The notes below the pieces were generated by a model. That model was not told where the DNA came from. It saw only the letters and a list, made by a program, of their open reading frames with translations, and searched no databases. Position numbers and translations under genes: made by a program. Positions 1-13,400 of a stretch of 64,000 bases of DNA are shown piece after piece (the stretch's first letter is position 1; each line of letters opens with the position of its first letter). Source of the stretch: Rotaria sordida (Eukaryota > Rotifera > Eurotatoria > Philodinida > Philodinidae); NCBI GenBank assembly GCA_905250125.1, contig CAJNOL010000137.1:1-64000 (forward strand). Reading direction: 5' to 3'.

Positions 1-1547
1 CCACAGCATGTGTGTGTGGTTTTAGTCCTTCCGATCTGGTCTATGTTCGAATAGTTTAATAGTCGTTAAGAGGTGAATATTAGAGTAGTTGAATAGTCGT
101 AAACTCGACTTTTCAACTTTTGAATAGTCGTAAATTCGACTTTTCAACTTTTGAATAGTCGAATAGTTGAAAAGTCCTAATGACTTTTTGAGTTTCACAT
201 GTATGATGCATCTACACGCAAAATTCGACGAGATTATACCTATAGTACATGCACACGCAGGTAAAACTATTGCGTTAACATGCAAATCATATTTCCTGCA
301 TAAATATGCAAGAATATGGCTTGCGAGCAAATGCAAGAACGAAATTCTGCATGCTTTTACATGTTTTATTAGAAAGCTTTTAAACCTGCGTTCACATGCA
401 TGTACTTCTGGCACGTATGTCTATGCAAGTGCCATAGCCTCATGTTTACACACAATATTCAGATATTTTTAAAGAAACTTCCATGTTCCTGAGCAAAATT
501 TGAGAGAATCAAAAATATCCTGCAGGGAGATACAAGATTCTTAAATTTTCTCGCGTGGCTATGCGTGTTTTCAACATTGACGTTTGACTGGGTAGGAAGT
601 ATGATTGCCCTCGGCGACCTCTCTAAATTGAACCACTACCAATTCCTAATCGAATAATTAACTATTATTCAATCTACTAATCTGTTTTGTTTTTCGTATA
701 TTGTTAATGATTGATTGAAAATATGATTTTCAAATTTCATGATATATTTTTGTTAGTTGTCGCTAATGTTGACATCTACATTTCAATTGGACGACTATGA
801 AAGAATATCGAATACATTTTTACGATGAGTCATTCATATTCCAGTTTTTCTATTATTTATTTGTTCATTTTTTTTTTCCTTAATTTTGAAATAATAAAAG
901 AACAAAATTAAAAATTTAAATAAATATATTTGATTTTATGATATTTGACTGATGAATTTCTTTTTTCTTTTTATTATAGTTTATTGATGAATACGATAAT
1001 TATAAAGATTTCATTTGTCTTGTCCATTTATTGTAATAAATGCATGTGCTAGAAAAGTTGTATCGCAAATTCGTACTAAGAAAAAGAAAATAATCTTCAA
1101 GTAAATTTTCATTGATCTAGACTATTATTTCTTGTCAAAAAAAGAAAATCAAGAAACCAATTTGTTGTTACTTGTTAGAAGTTGAAATCTTCTCTCATGC
1201 TAATCAATGAGATAAAAATCATTACATTTTACGTTTCATATGTGCACTAGTTTTATTAAAATTCATGACCCTAGATTTGATTCTTCTTTATGATATAGTA
1301 AGTATAATAGGTAAGAATATCTATATACTTCTTTTTTTTGTTTCTTTTTGTAAATAAAACTTTAAAATCATTTGTTTTTGTTTTTTTATTTTTAGGCAAT
1401 GATGACAATCTCAATATGATTATTGTTTTCTTTTTGTTTGTTTGTTTTTCTTTTTTTTAAATAGCTTTTTTTTCTTATTTAGTTTTCATCGAATTGTTAA
1501 TTATTTCTTTGAGATTTTATTTAGATTTCGTGTTGTATAACAGCACG
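1..1547. other. Left-edge non-coding stretch
   Basis: No convincing coding region on either strand. The open frames near 22-472 overlap each other on opposite strands and resemble no family I know. The stretch holds a short tandem repeat (91-177) and T-rich tracts. Just before the ARGLU1 start there is a pyrimidine-rich tract ending in TTATTTAG at about 1474-1481, which could be a 5'-UTR or trans-splice acceptor. Confidence 0.5.
91..177. repeat. 31-bp tandem repeat, about 2.5 copies
   Basis: Two nearly identical 31-bp units (91-121 and 122-152, one mismatch) beginning GAATAGTCGTAAA and ending CTTTTCAACTTTT are followed by a partial third unit. Part of each unit is self-complementary (AGTCG/CGACT). 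Confidence 0.8.
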
Positions 1548-3429
1548 ATGGGTCGATCACGTAGTCCTTCGAATAAAAAACATAAACATCGAAAATTATC
1601 ACGCGATCGAGATCGATCAAAAGATCGTAACATTGGCAATTCATCACAACGACATAAATCACGTTCACCTGATCGAGATCGAGAAAAAAAATCTAAACGG
1701 TAATACGAAACAAAACAAATTCTATGGAAAATTTTTCCAATGTAATATCATTGTTTTATTTTAATAGATCTCGTCGTCGATCAACAAGTCATTCATCAAA
1801 TGATGGTCGTGAAGATTCAACATTGATGTTAGGTCGAATGGCAAGCATAAATGAATTAACTGATTTAACAGCTCGAAAAAAAGCTGAAGTCGAACGATTA
1901 GCCGAATTAGAACGAGAACGCATGCAATTATTGTAAATAGAATTAGGTTTTTTTTTCTCTATGAAACACGATTAGCGTTCTCGATTACGAGGGAAGTGGT
2001 TTTCCCTCTCCTTAAAATACCCGACTTTCTACCAATCTGTTCATTGTAATTTTAAAACAGCATTTGTCTTTCTCTAGTCGAACGAGAAATAAAAATAAGC
2101 AGACAATGTTGTTGTGAGGTGAATAGAATTGAAGAAGGAACAATCTGGTGGCAGGCCATCTGTTATGGGCGGAGCCGAGTCCACGGTACGTTTCGTTCTT
2201 CTTTTTTCCTCTTTTTAGCACTCCGAGAATGAAAGCATTTTCTGCCGAATTTTTAACCCCTCTCACAGGAACCTGTCGGATCCAAAATTTTTGGGTCTAT
2301 ATCCGGTTGAACCATACTTTGATCCTTTCAATGAAATTTCCTAATCAGAATAGAATAGCCGTTCCGATGATACGAAAAATTTTTTCCAGTTTTTCTTTTG
2401 TTCAGTCACTAGTGCATCCTACATATTTCTTAGACAAGCCGTCTGAGAAATCTGTAGGCTGGAGCCCATCGAATCCAAAGTTTTCGTATTCGGGCCCGAT
2501 CGGCTCCGGGGCCAACTCGACGAGCTCTACGTCTCATCCCTAAAAAGTACCGACAACTCTAAATACGATCTAAAAGGAGTATTTAGGAATAAGGATACAA
2601 ATTTGGTCCTCACCCAGACCATATATCAATAACATCTCGTTCCAATATATGAACTACTTTCTTTTTACATTTCTGGAATACAATGATGGTGAGGAAATGC
2701 GCCTCAAAATAGATAGAATAGACCGATTTCCCTGTGATTAGCAATAGCAGCTACATCGTGTTTCATATTTTGATCCTGTAGGAATTGCGCTAACAACTGG
2801 TTTTTTTTAAAATTTTTTTAGACGCCAAAAAGAAACTCGTGAAAATTTAATTCAATCTGAAGTTGAACGACGCGTAAAAGATATTGTTGAAACACGTGTG
2901 CGTGAAGAACTTGAACGTCGTAAAGATGAAATTGAAAATGAAGTTAAACGACGTGTTGATGTACTTAAACGAACAATGGAAAAACAAATGTTAACTGAAC
3001 TTGAAAAACGTAATAATGATGAAATGAAAAAATTAATTGCTAAAGAAGTAAAAAAAAACTAATTTATATTCTAATGATTTTTATTTAGAATATGAAATTT
3101 TGCTTTTTTTTTGTATCTTTATAGGAAGAAGAAAGAAAAAAACGTGAAGATTTAGAACGAATTTTAATTGAAAATGAACGTAAATTAGCTGAAGCAGAAA
3201 AACGAATCGTAAATTGAATAAGAAAAATAATTCTTTTCATTCGATATATTTGTTTTTTCTTTAGGCTGACGAAGAAGAAAAATTACGTACAGAACAATTA
3301 CGTTTAATGGAAGATCGAGAACGTTTTGAACGACAATTAGGAAAACAACATGCAAAAGAGCAAAATCTTATTTTAGGAAAAAATAAGACTAGAGAAAAAA
3401 TTTCATTTACATTGAATAGTGCTCGTTAA
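1548..3429 (+). CDS. ARGLU1: Arginine and glutamate-rich protein 1 (ARGLU1) homologue
   Basis: Five exons: 1548-1699, 1768-1932, 2822-3047, 3125-3208 and 3265-3429, phase-consistent, giving 263 aa (human about 273). The N-terminal third is an Arg/Ser/Asp-rich tract starting MGRSRSPSN, as in the nuclear-speckle-targeting domain. The rest is a long Glu/Arg/Lys helix or coiled coil with the family pattern ELERRKDEIENEVKRRV, and the C-terminus has the diagnostic LILGKNKTREKISF block. In animals ARGLU1 is a nuclear coactivator that binds the Mediator subunit MED1 and modulates pre-mRNA splicing; that function is inferred from the family. An in-frame Met lies 18 codons upstream, but the chosen start matches the conserved MGRSRS N-terminus. 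Intron 2 (889 bp) is unusually large for this window and holds a repeat. Confidence 0.93.
2265..2545. repeat. Dispersed GC-richer repeat in ARGLU1 intron 2
   Basis: The segment contains words such as GGATCCAAAATTTTTGGGTC and GGGCCCGATCGGCTCCGG, clearly richer in G+C than the flanks. Related words recur at 17,750-17,860 and, more weakly, at 7,700-7,800. It contains no conserved protein; the 131-codon open frame at 2148-2543 is a by-product of the higher GC content. Confidence 0.55.
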
Positions 3430-6166
3430 ATGAATTATCTCTTGTTTTGACTTGTATAGTTCGTCTTTTTTTTTTCTGTGTATTAAATGAAAACATTGTT
3501 TCAATTTAGTCTTTCTTTCTTTCTTTCAGACAAAAAAATTTTCAATGATTATGATAGAAAATCTATAAAAATTCAAATGAAGATAAATTTCAAACATCTA
3601 TTTGAACCAATTATTATTGATTGGAAATTGAAGATTCTTAAATTAAAATTCTATGTCATCTTCGAACAATCAAAGATTTAACAAAAAATAAACATATTAA
3701 ACACATATATGTGTCGAAATTTAAATAAATGAAACTGAAAATTACTCATATTTCAACATATTAATCTTTCTGCCAGTAAGTATTTTATAATATGAATCAA
3801 TCTAAATCTAGACAAAAATAAGAAATATTCTGATCGTTATATTTTTGAAGGTTCCACCAAAAAAAAAGCAGCAATCTGATCAATCTCCTAATCAAGCAGA
3901 CTATATGTACGAGAAAAGTTTCATTATTTAGGGATCTAACGTGAGAATTCATTGAAATGAACAACTGGATTATCACCAAAAGTTAGTAATTTGACAGTTA
4001 TCAACCACGCTGATTGTATAATTTTTTTTTTGCAGAAAAGGCAGCCATTTTAATACTTACTCGAGATACACATATCAACATTTCAATATGAAAGTCTTCA
4101 AAATACTATTATTTTATTTAAAAGAAAAGATTATTGACTTATTCCTAGCAGAGATACCTATGGCAGTGCTGTCGCTGCCGTAGTAGCGGTGCAGCAGCGG
4201 CTAGTTTTCAGCTGCGATGAATATCTCTGATCCCCAGATGTAATCCTCCATTTTTCATTGATTTTAAACCAGTTTGTCAAATTCGATAAGCTGATCACAT
4301 AGAGCATTCTTCTTTATAGACTATCTTCGAAGGATTAGATCGATTTTAACTTCAGCAAAAAATGACTTCAAGCTGTTATCTCGGAAATTTTAATTTTCAA
4401 CATTGAAAACTTTAACAGTCGATGGATCGTAACTGACTGTACACATCTAATATTAAAGTTCTCAATACTGAGAATGACACTAATATAAATATGGAAATTT
4501 TTTCAATCATAGTCTATGAGAACGAATGCTTTATATTATTGTGATCGGCTCATCGAGCTCTATAAACTGATATAGAGCCAATTGAAAGAGTAGATTCACA
4601 CTTGGGGATCTTCCCTTGATAGACAACTTGATTTACTCGATAATCTGAATAGATCAAAAACAATTTTGGCAAAACTTTTGTTAGTTTGGAAAATTAGCAT
4701 AGCCGATAAATTACAATCGATAATCTTTTAATGAGAAAGAAATTGATCAGTTATAAGCATCCTCAAACTTTGATAGTTTGAATATATACATAACCTACGA
4801 ATTCCCTTCTTTCAATGATATATTTCATCAAATTCCATCTCTCTATCTAGCTTAACATCTATCGCTAGACGATACATGGAACAGAAACATGTTTTTTCTT
4901 TCAAACAAGTTTTTAATACTAACCATACGTCATAAGATAAAGAAACTAATAATTATACAAAAGTGTCTTCTGTAAAATTAATTTCCTTTATCTAGGTAAA
5001 CAATCAAGAAATAATTAATATTAAGTATCGCATTACATAATTTCAGTTCGTACTGAAACTTGAAGTTAAAGTATGTGTAAAAAAAAATCTATTTCTGCAG
5101 CTATTTCATCTATTAACATGTGGTAGATTGAGTACGGATTGAATTTAATAAATTATCCTCATCAGAAGACGTTCGATAATTCGAACATTAACTGTACAAA
5201 GGTCTAAGAATATTAGGGCCTAGCCATTCGGTGTCGATGCAATGAATTATACACCATCATGTATAATTTGAGAAAAAAAAAATGATTAAACAGTTGGGAG
5301 ATTTCCGTTTTTGGACCAGGTTTTGATATACAGACATCAAGTATCACAGATATTTTCGCTGATCACTACTCCAAACGTATAGAACTTTGTAATTATCTTC
5401 ATTTAAATGATGCTGACATCTATCTGAAGGATATGAACGTTTTTTTTTTGTTGTTATATTTAATATTAACGAATACTTAAAAATCTATTAATCTATTGAA
5501 AATGAAGTTTAATCTAATGTAAAATTTTTAGACAGAATTTCGTTTATCGTCATTAATCAATATTGAAAATTTTTATATGGTTCATAATTAAATAAAAATT
5601 ATTCAAATAAAAATTAAACTATTCTTGATATATCCAAAAAAAAGTCAAAGTGAACATTTTGTTATTAAAATGAATTTAAAAAAATGAAAAATTTATAATG
5701 AATTTATATACATGATAATTCAACTTTTAAATATGAAGAAAATTATTGAAATTAAAATTTTATTACATATCATTGAAACACGAAAAAAATTATCAATAAT
5801 ATAAAATTAATTTCGTATCTTTTTATTAATTTCAAAAGACGTAAAAAACATATTTTGAATCATTTAATGAAAATAAAGTATTTTCATATAATGATCAATT
5901 GTAAACAGCTGTTACATATTCTTTTTTTGGCACTATGTTAGTTTTTCTTTTTATTTTTTTGTTTTTCAATTTCATTTAAAATAGAATTAATTGTTCTTGT
6001 AAATTATACTTGGGTCACTGTTGTTTGTATCCTGCTGATGCCAATATGAAGAAATAAATATATATTTTTGTCTTTCTTTTTTAGAATAATTACATTCTTT
6101 CATCGATACTTATCATTCGACTGATAGAATAAACTATTAGCACATAGCCGATTTTGATCATTTATT
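3430..6166. other. Intergenic region between ARGLU1 and the hydroxylase
   Basis: About 2.7 kb without a recognisable gene. A candidate ARGLU1 polyadenylation signal AATAAA lies at 3687-3692. A small GC-rich patch with GCTGCC/CAGCAGCGGC words at about 4160-4205 resembles one in a UVRAG intron at 14,505-14,575. Otherwise it is AT-rich sequence in which I see no structure. Confidence 0.5.
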
Positions 6167-8691
6167 ATGGGTACTTTTTCCGAGGTTTGTAATTCTTTCT
6201 ATAAATACAATGAATATCCTACTTATTGTTTTTTCTTTCATATTAAGGCTGGTGCTGATCAACTCATTAGCGAAGCAAAGAAAAATGATTTGGGTGGTAA
6301 ACTTGCTTCGATAGAGGTTTTATTTTCTTAAAATTTTATTATTTATTTCAATATGAAATATCAATATTTAATTTTCTAGATTGAAGAAAGTTCAACAAAA
6401 ACATCATTAATTTTTTCACTTCAAGAAGAAGTTGGCGCTTTAGCAAGAGCACTTCATGTATTTGAAGTAAGAAAATTTTTCTATTTGATTTCATTTTATT
6501 ATCTTAATCATTCATTTAGTTATTTAAAATAATTTTCAATATTTAATTAAGGTTTGATTTCTAAAAACACTTTTTTCTTCATTGCTATCAACTAACCTAA
6601 ATTAAAAAAGAAAAACTTCTCCATGTGATTTTATCTTCAATGAATTTTATTTTTTTTTAAAAGATAACAAATTTTTGATTTTTGATTTTTTTTTTGTAGA
6701 AACATGGTATAAATTTATTTCATATTGAATCTCGTATATCTCGTCAAAATAAAAATGATCATGAATTTTATGTTGAATGTGATAATAGTCTGGGTAGTTT
6801 ATCTGATGCTATTAAACAATTACGTGAAGAATCGAAATATATTCATATACTTTCACGTGCTCATAAAACATTAGATGAATCTGGTTTGTTTGTTTTTTAT
6901 TTTTGGAAAATTTCAACTTAAATTTTGTTATTATTTTTAGTACCATGGTTTCCAAGAAAAATGCGTGATTTAGATCAATTTGCTAATCGGGTACTTTCTT
7001 ATGGATCAGAATTAGATTGTGATCATCCTGGTTTTCGTGATATACTCTATCGAAAACGTCGAAAAGAATTTGCTGATATAGCACATCAATATCGTCATAA
7101 TCAACCAATACCATATGTTACATATACAGAACAAGAAATTTCAACATGGGCAACTGTATTTCGTGAATTAATACAACTTTATCCAAAACATGCATGTAAA
7201 GAATTTAATAATATTTTTCCATTACTTATTGATAATTGTGGTTATAATGAAACAAATATACCACAATTAGAAGATGTATCACAATTTCTTCAAGACTGTT
7301 CAGGTTTTCGACTTCGACCAGTTGCTGGTTTGTTAAATATCTCTTTTGATATTCATATATATTATATATATATGAATTTATTTAATTAAGGTCTTTTATC
7401 ATCACGAGATTTTCTTGGTGGCTTAGCTTTTCGTGTATTTCATTCAACACAATATATTCGTCATCATAGTGTACCAATGTATACACCTGAACCTGATGTT
7501 TGTCATGAATTACTTGGTCATGTACCACTTTTTGCTGATCCAGATTTTGCTGAATTTAGTCAAGAAATTGGCATGGCTAGTTTAGGTGCACCAGATGAAT
7601 ATATAACTCGTTTAGGTATGAAAAGATTATCTCTATTTATTTGATTAGTTTTTGTAACAATTAATATCATGTAATAAATATCTGTTGAAGTCTTTTGAGC
7701 TGCTACTTCCAGAGATGGAACCGGTCAGACTCGGACCGAACACGTTGGTCGGTCTGAAATTCGTACCGGTTCGGACGGTAATTGGTACCCTTTCCGTCTT
7801 TGACTGCTTCTGAAAGGTACGATTTTTGTTATTTGTTTTTTGAAATGAAAATTTCGCATGTTGTAAAATAGAGAAGAATGGAAATAATGAAATAATGATT
7901 TTTCTTTTTTATATTTAGTATAAAAACTGCTTAGAGTTATTTGATTGATTTTTCAGATAAGCCTTAAAAAATACGAGTTTAATTTTTTTTTCTTTCTGTT
8001 GTTTAATCATAATACACTGATAGTTACTTCCATTTTGAAGATTTATTCAACTAAAAAAAAAATATTCTATGTAATTTCTATTATTTATTCTTCTAGCAAC
8101 ATTATATTGGTTTACTGTTGAATTTGGTTTATGTATGGAAAATGGTAATCGAAAAGCTTATGGAGCTGGTCTTCTATCATCATTTGGTGAATTACAAGTA
8201 AAACTATTACTTTTTTTTAGTTTAATTTCATATTTTTTGTTTTTTTGTAAAAGTATTGTGTCTCGGATAAACCATCAATTATGCCGTTTGATCCATTTCG
8301 TGCTTCAATTCAACCATATCCAATAACAAGTTATCAACCTACATATTTCTTAGCTGAAAGTTTTAAAGATGCAAAAGAAAAATTACGGTATGATTAATAG
8401 AAAAAGTTTAAAAAAAAAACAAAAATCATATCTATTTGAATTTTTTGTATTTTAGACAATATGCATTGACAATTCCACGTCCATTTAGTGTACTTTATAA
8501 TCCATATACACAAGCAATTGAAGTTATTAATGGTAAAGATCAAATTGTGAATATGGTTCGAACACTAAGAAGTAAGAAAAAGTTATTCGAAATGCTTTTT
8601 TTTTTGTAAATTTCGATTATTCTTTTTTTTTAAAGATGATATGGATGTTGTTCTTGATGCTCTTCGAAAAACAGAACTGAAAATACATTAA
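6167..8691 (+). CDS. PAH: Phenylalanine-4-hydroxylase-type aromatic amino acid hydroxylase
   Basis: Ten exons (6167-6184, 6248-6316, 6380-6466, 6700-6883, 6941-7327, 7391-7615, 8097-8197, 8254-8387, 8456-8571, 8636-8691) join in phase to 458 aa (human PAH 452). An N-terminal ACT regulatory domain (about residues 32-110, [18 protein letters not shown]) precedes the biopterin-dependent catalytic domain. The iron ligands are present: H287 and H292 in [14 protein letters not shown] and E332 in WFTVEFGL. The C-terminal [14 protein letters not shown] block and a short tetramerisation helix follow. The enzyme uses tetrahydrobiopterin, O2 and non-haem iron to convert Phe to Tyr in the cytosol. TIPRPFSV favours PAH over tryptophan hydroxylase, but invertebrate PAH can also act on Trp. 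The final [10 protein letters not shown] segment looks somewhat TPH-like. It lies 192 bp before the SFT2 gene. Confidence 0.94.
7700..7800. repeat. GC-richer dispersed repeat in hydroxylase intron 6
   Basis: The segment GAACCGGTCAGACTCGGACC followed by GTTGGTCGGTCTGAAATTCG and TACCGGTTCGGACGG contains internal inverted words (GGTCGG, GGACCG, ACCGGT) and is far richer in G+C than its surroundings. It resembles the repeats in ARGLU1 intron 2 and upstream of TRIP4. It lies inside the largest intron of the gene (7616-8096). Confidence 0.5.
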
Positions 8692-8882
8692 AAATGACTT
8701 AACCTTTTGATTGTCTTTTTGTTTTTGTTTTTTTTTGTTTTTTGTGCAATAGTTTATACTCGGTATTAATTTATAAGTTTTATTGGTGATAGATTATATT
8801 ATTAATATGGAGATGGGATTTAATATAATTTTCTTTTAGATTGTTTTTTTTTTGTTTACATATATATTCTAAAAAAAAAGAC

Positions 8883-10262
8883 ATGAAACAGTTATTTACT
8901 ATCAGTGGACGATATGCTGCCACTGAAGATGTATCGATTACACCACAGGTGGGTTATAATAAATTAAGAAATAAATATGTGTACTCTTGAAATAGCAAAT
9001 TTATCTATTTTTTTTTCTTTCGCAAATAGCTTTTTTTCTTCTTGTTTTCTCTTCTTTGATCGTAAATATATATATATATATATAATATGGTTGACTAATA
9101 CTAACATTGGCAAAATGCAATGCTTTTTAATCATACAATTACTATATCGGAGGTGAGATGATGCTCTAATTGCAAATGCTCGATTGATAAAAATGATTTT
9201 CTTTTTTTTTTTGATTGTGCTAATATGTTTTAATTTTATTTGCAAAAACAATTTTATTTGTGAATGTATGTCTGTATTGTTTTATAGGAGTACGGTTTAT
9301 CATGGAATACACGTTTAAAAGGTTTTGGCATATGTTTACTTATTGCTTTGATTCTTGGCATTGTTGTAAGTTATTATCAATAATGAGAAGATCTTGAATT
9401 CATTATCGAAAATTTCATACGATTTTCAGTTGATTATTGTTTATATATTGATGATTTGTTGTCACTACTAGCAAATATCGGACAGTCTATCGGCGGTTTT
9501 TGTCTAGTTTGAATCATATGGAGATAGAATAAAATGCTTGCTAGTACAAAAGAATAGAAATTCGATGTTAATGATTTTCAAGAAAATGTTCAATTGATAT
9601 TTTTCGAAATGATGTATAGATTGATTTTGATATATTCTAGGCGATTATTATCTATTTTCTTGGTGGTAATATTGCTGGTTTTGCTGTTCTTTATAGTTTT
9701 GCAGTTATTCTTGGTCTTGCATCGTAAGTTTATGAGAATAATTTTTATTTTTATTAGTTTTCCTTTAGTACATTTTTTTTAATGGGACCAATGAATCAAT
9801 TAAGAAAAATGTTTGATCCTTCTCGATGTATTGCTACTATTGTTTTTCTTGTAAATTTTTATTTTTTCAAATACATCTGTAAAAAAAAACAAACAATGTC
9901 CTATTGTCGTTTATAGGTATGCATTGTTATGACACTTGTATCAGCTATTGCTGTAAGTTAAAAAGATAGAAAAAGAATAAATTCATTATTATTTATTGAA
10001 TTTTCTTTAGATAAAAATTGCTGTTCTTGTTCTTTTATTTATTATTCTACAATTTCTTGCTCTAGTAAATAGAATTCAAAATAATTTAAATATTAATTAT
10101 TATTATTATTTTTATTTTAGCTGTGGTATACACTTAGTTACATTCCATTTGCACGGTAAATCATATTTTGTTTTTTTTTTCCATAATGTATTGATTGATA
10201 ATTTTTTTTATTTATTTAGCAATACAATCAAAAGTTGTTGTCGAGGAATAATGAGTGCTTAA
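8883..10262 (+). CDS. SFT2D: SFT2 domain-containing vesicle transport protein
   Basis: Eight small exons (8883-8948, 9288-9365, 9641-9723, 9769-9850, 9917-9952, 10011-10064, 10121-10155, 10220-10262) give 158 aa, close to the 159-160 aa of human SFT2D1/SFT2D2. After a short cytosolic N-terminus come four hydrophobic segments, the typical Got1/Sft2 layout. Family blocks are visible: LSWNTRLKGFGICLL, FLMGPMNQLRKMFDPSRCIAT, LQFLALLWYTLSYIPFAR and a final Cys pair (SCCRG). Family members are Golgi membrane proteins involved in fusion of endosome-derived carriers with the Golgi. I cannot say which vertebrate paralogue is orthologous. The start is 192 bp after the hydroxylase stop, and the next gene begins 186 bp after this stop. 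Confidence 0.92.
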
Positions 10263-10375
10263 AATAATTGCACTCTTTTTTTTTTATATGTGATTATACT
10301 GATTTTATTTTTTTTGCATAAACATAATACAATAATGGTTCAGCTTTTGCTTTTTTTTTTATATAATATATTCAA

Positions 10376-10377
10376 AT

Positions 10378-10408
<31 letters not shown>
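10376..10408. repeat. (TTTA)n microsatellite
   Basis: About eight TTTA repeats in the 186-bp gap between the SFT2D stop and the UVRAG start. Confidence 0.9.
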
Positions 10409-10409
<1 letters not shown>

Positions 10410-10447
10410 AGATTATTTTTATTTAATGACGATTAATTTATATTACA

Positions 10448-13400
10448 ATGTCATTTTCTGGAACAAAAAAGAGCCCATTAATTTCTGTACCATTCCTTAA
10501 AGTAAATTAATAGATGAATATATTTCAATAATCGATATTTCTTTATTATAGAAACGATTGCGACGTATAACTGCTTTAGGTTTTCATAATTTAACAGTAA
10601 ATGAATTTTATTTTACTATTCATTTTACATTACATCGAAATGAAAATACTATTGGTAAAAGAAAAAGAATTTTTAAATAGAAAAAAAAATGTTTCTTTTT
10701 TTTTGTTGTATAGCTTTTTATACAAGTGAATCAATTGTGAATCAACGTGTAAGTTTCATGAGAAAAGTTTATTTAAGAGAATTTTTTTTTGAAATTTTCA
10801 GAGTCCAGAATGGTCTTATTTAAATTTTCCAACTAATGTGCAATGTTTACAAGGTAAATTGATTTAATAACAATGCGGAATATGAAAAAATATTTCGTTG
10901 ACAAGAATTTTTTTTTGTTTAAGTAGAAATTCGAATTCTCGAGATTAGAAATTTTGAATTTGTTTTACTCAAATTCTTCATTGTAAAAAAGACGATATTA
11001 AATACTTCTTCTCGTCCCTTCACAAATGAATTTACCATTTGTGAGGGAACTATCCGAACTGATACTCACTATTTGAACTCTTATTGAATTTACAAGAAGT
11101 CTCGATAAGACAAGAGAAATTCTAAAACTATGCATCTCTGCAGTCGAGTTATGACCATTTTATTGAACTTTCGATCGAGCTTTAGGTATTTACTGAACAT
11201 TAAATAACGGTACTTCAATCTGAAATTTCGTCCATATACAACGGATCAGATGACTAGAGTTGACTATCTTGAAAGTTTCAGCCGAGAAGAATGATCCTTT
11301 GTCAAGATACTGAATTTTTAGAGAATGGTCGTTTGCCGTAAAATCGACTTTACTTGTCAATTCAATATTATGACAAATGAACATTCTTTCCAACTGAAGC
11401 TTTCAGGATATTCTACTAATCACTCGACTTGTTTATGGGCGAAATTCCAGATTGAAATACCGTTACATAATTTCTCAGTAAATACCTAAAGCTCGTTCGA
11501 ATGTTCAATAAATGGTCATAACTCGACTCTCGATGCCCATATGAGCACGAACTCTTTTAGAATTTTTCTAGTCTCACCAAGATCTTCTTATGAACCCAAC
11601 ATGAGCTAGAACGGCGAATATCAGTTCTAGTGGTTCCCTTGTTAGAACGGCTCGTTTAGACAGAATTTTTCAAGAATGAGAGTTGTCCTAGTGATAAACA
11701 TTTTATACTAAATGGAACTTTGAACTTATTTATAACCCATCTATTACCTTCAGAAGAATTCTAAGATTCTCTCGCGATAAAAGATGCACAGTTCAGAGTA
11801 GCTTGAAATAAAAGTCAATACTTGTACGTAGTTTTTCTCTGAATAGAATTTCAAAATTTGTCTCCATATAATTTTTCTGAGCATCAAGTAAAAGAAATCC
11901 GATCGAACAAAAGTTTATTCTCATTGAAAATTTGTAAACAAAACAAAGATTGTTTGTATACCAAACCATCAAGGAGAAGTTTTAATTTTTCTAATTGAAA
12001 ACTAATTATATTTTGAGAAAAAAAAAGGTAAATCAGTTAGGAAATTGGTTATTCCATTCAAATCCTTTAGACTTCTGTGCAAGATATGTGAATTATATAT
12101 TCAAGGCGCTTAATGATTATAAAAAAATCAGTCTTTCAAAAACTCAAAACAGATGCAAAAATTTCTCGAAAAAACATAATCGGAGATTCCAAGTTTCTTC
12201 CAATAAGTCTATTGAAACATAATCGTTTTACTACAAGTCATATATATTCTGAACGAGAAGACTTCAGTCCATTTTTCTATGATAAAAATTTTATTTCCAA
12301 ATAAAACATATTGATCTAGATTTGTTCAAATAATTGAATTTATTTAGACTTTTTCATGCGTGTATGGATAACATCTTCAAATCATTCTCATTTATTTCTT
12401 GAATATGATATTCATCTTGATGATTCACTTATTCCTGATGAACAGGTAAAATAAAATATTTATTATAATTATATCAATTTAAATTTATATAAATATTTCT
12501 GCTTTTTGTTCTATTTAAGAAAAATGAAGTTAATAAAGATAATAATAGTCTTTGGCTTGAAATGTTTGGTTATCGATTTACTGATACTAATGAAGAAAAT
12601 AATATTCAAGAGAATGATACAAAAATCTTATTAATAGATAAGAAAAAACGTATTTCATTTACTAAATCATATAATAAATTAAGTATAATACGGTTAGTTT
12701 AATATGAATTGATCATGCTCATATTGAATAAATTTTAAATTTAGTATGAATAATATTATTCATGCAATTCGTACTGAAAAACAAGCATCATTAGTATATC
12801 TACAACGATTACAAACATTTTTCGATGCAAATAAAGATTATTTATCAAAAGTATAAAAATATATTTTTTCTTTGTTTGTTTGTTTTTATATTTAAATAAT
12901 TTCTTTTTTTTTTTATTTAATAAAAGATAAAAGAACGTGAATCACGTCAATTACATATTGAAAATTTAAAAAAATATTTACACTTTCAAACATATTTATA
13001 TCAACAACGTTTAAATGTTTATCAACAAAAACAAAAAAATATTGAAGACAGAAGTAAATTAATTTTATTTATCAATTGTTTTTTTGTTTTTGTTTTATTA
13101 TTTATTTTCTTTTTCAAAGAAAATCAATTAAATCAAAATTTATCACAATTAATTATTCAACAAGAAGTTATTCATTTATATCATAATAATTTAAATCAAT
13201 CAAGGTATAATACATATAAATATTTTAATTATTAATTAAATAATTTTTTTTTCTATTTTAAAGAGCTATTCTTCATAAATTAATACAAATAATCTCTTAT
13301 CGACAAAAAAAAATCATGAATGAAATCTATCATTATATTTATCCAATTGATAATAATAATCAAAATGAATATTATATAGCAAATATTAAATTACCACAAG

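Noticed and set aside
22..472. Overlapping open frames of 130 and 101 codons on opposite strands at the left edge
   Set aside because: They are mirror readings of the same DNA with no recognisable motif, no splice context and repeat-derived ends.
2148..2543. 131-codon open frame in ARGLU1 intron 2
   Set aside because: It lies in the GC-richer dispersed repeat; composition is Pro/Ser-rich without motif, and the ARGLU1 reading frame splices cleanly around it.
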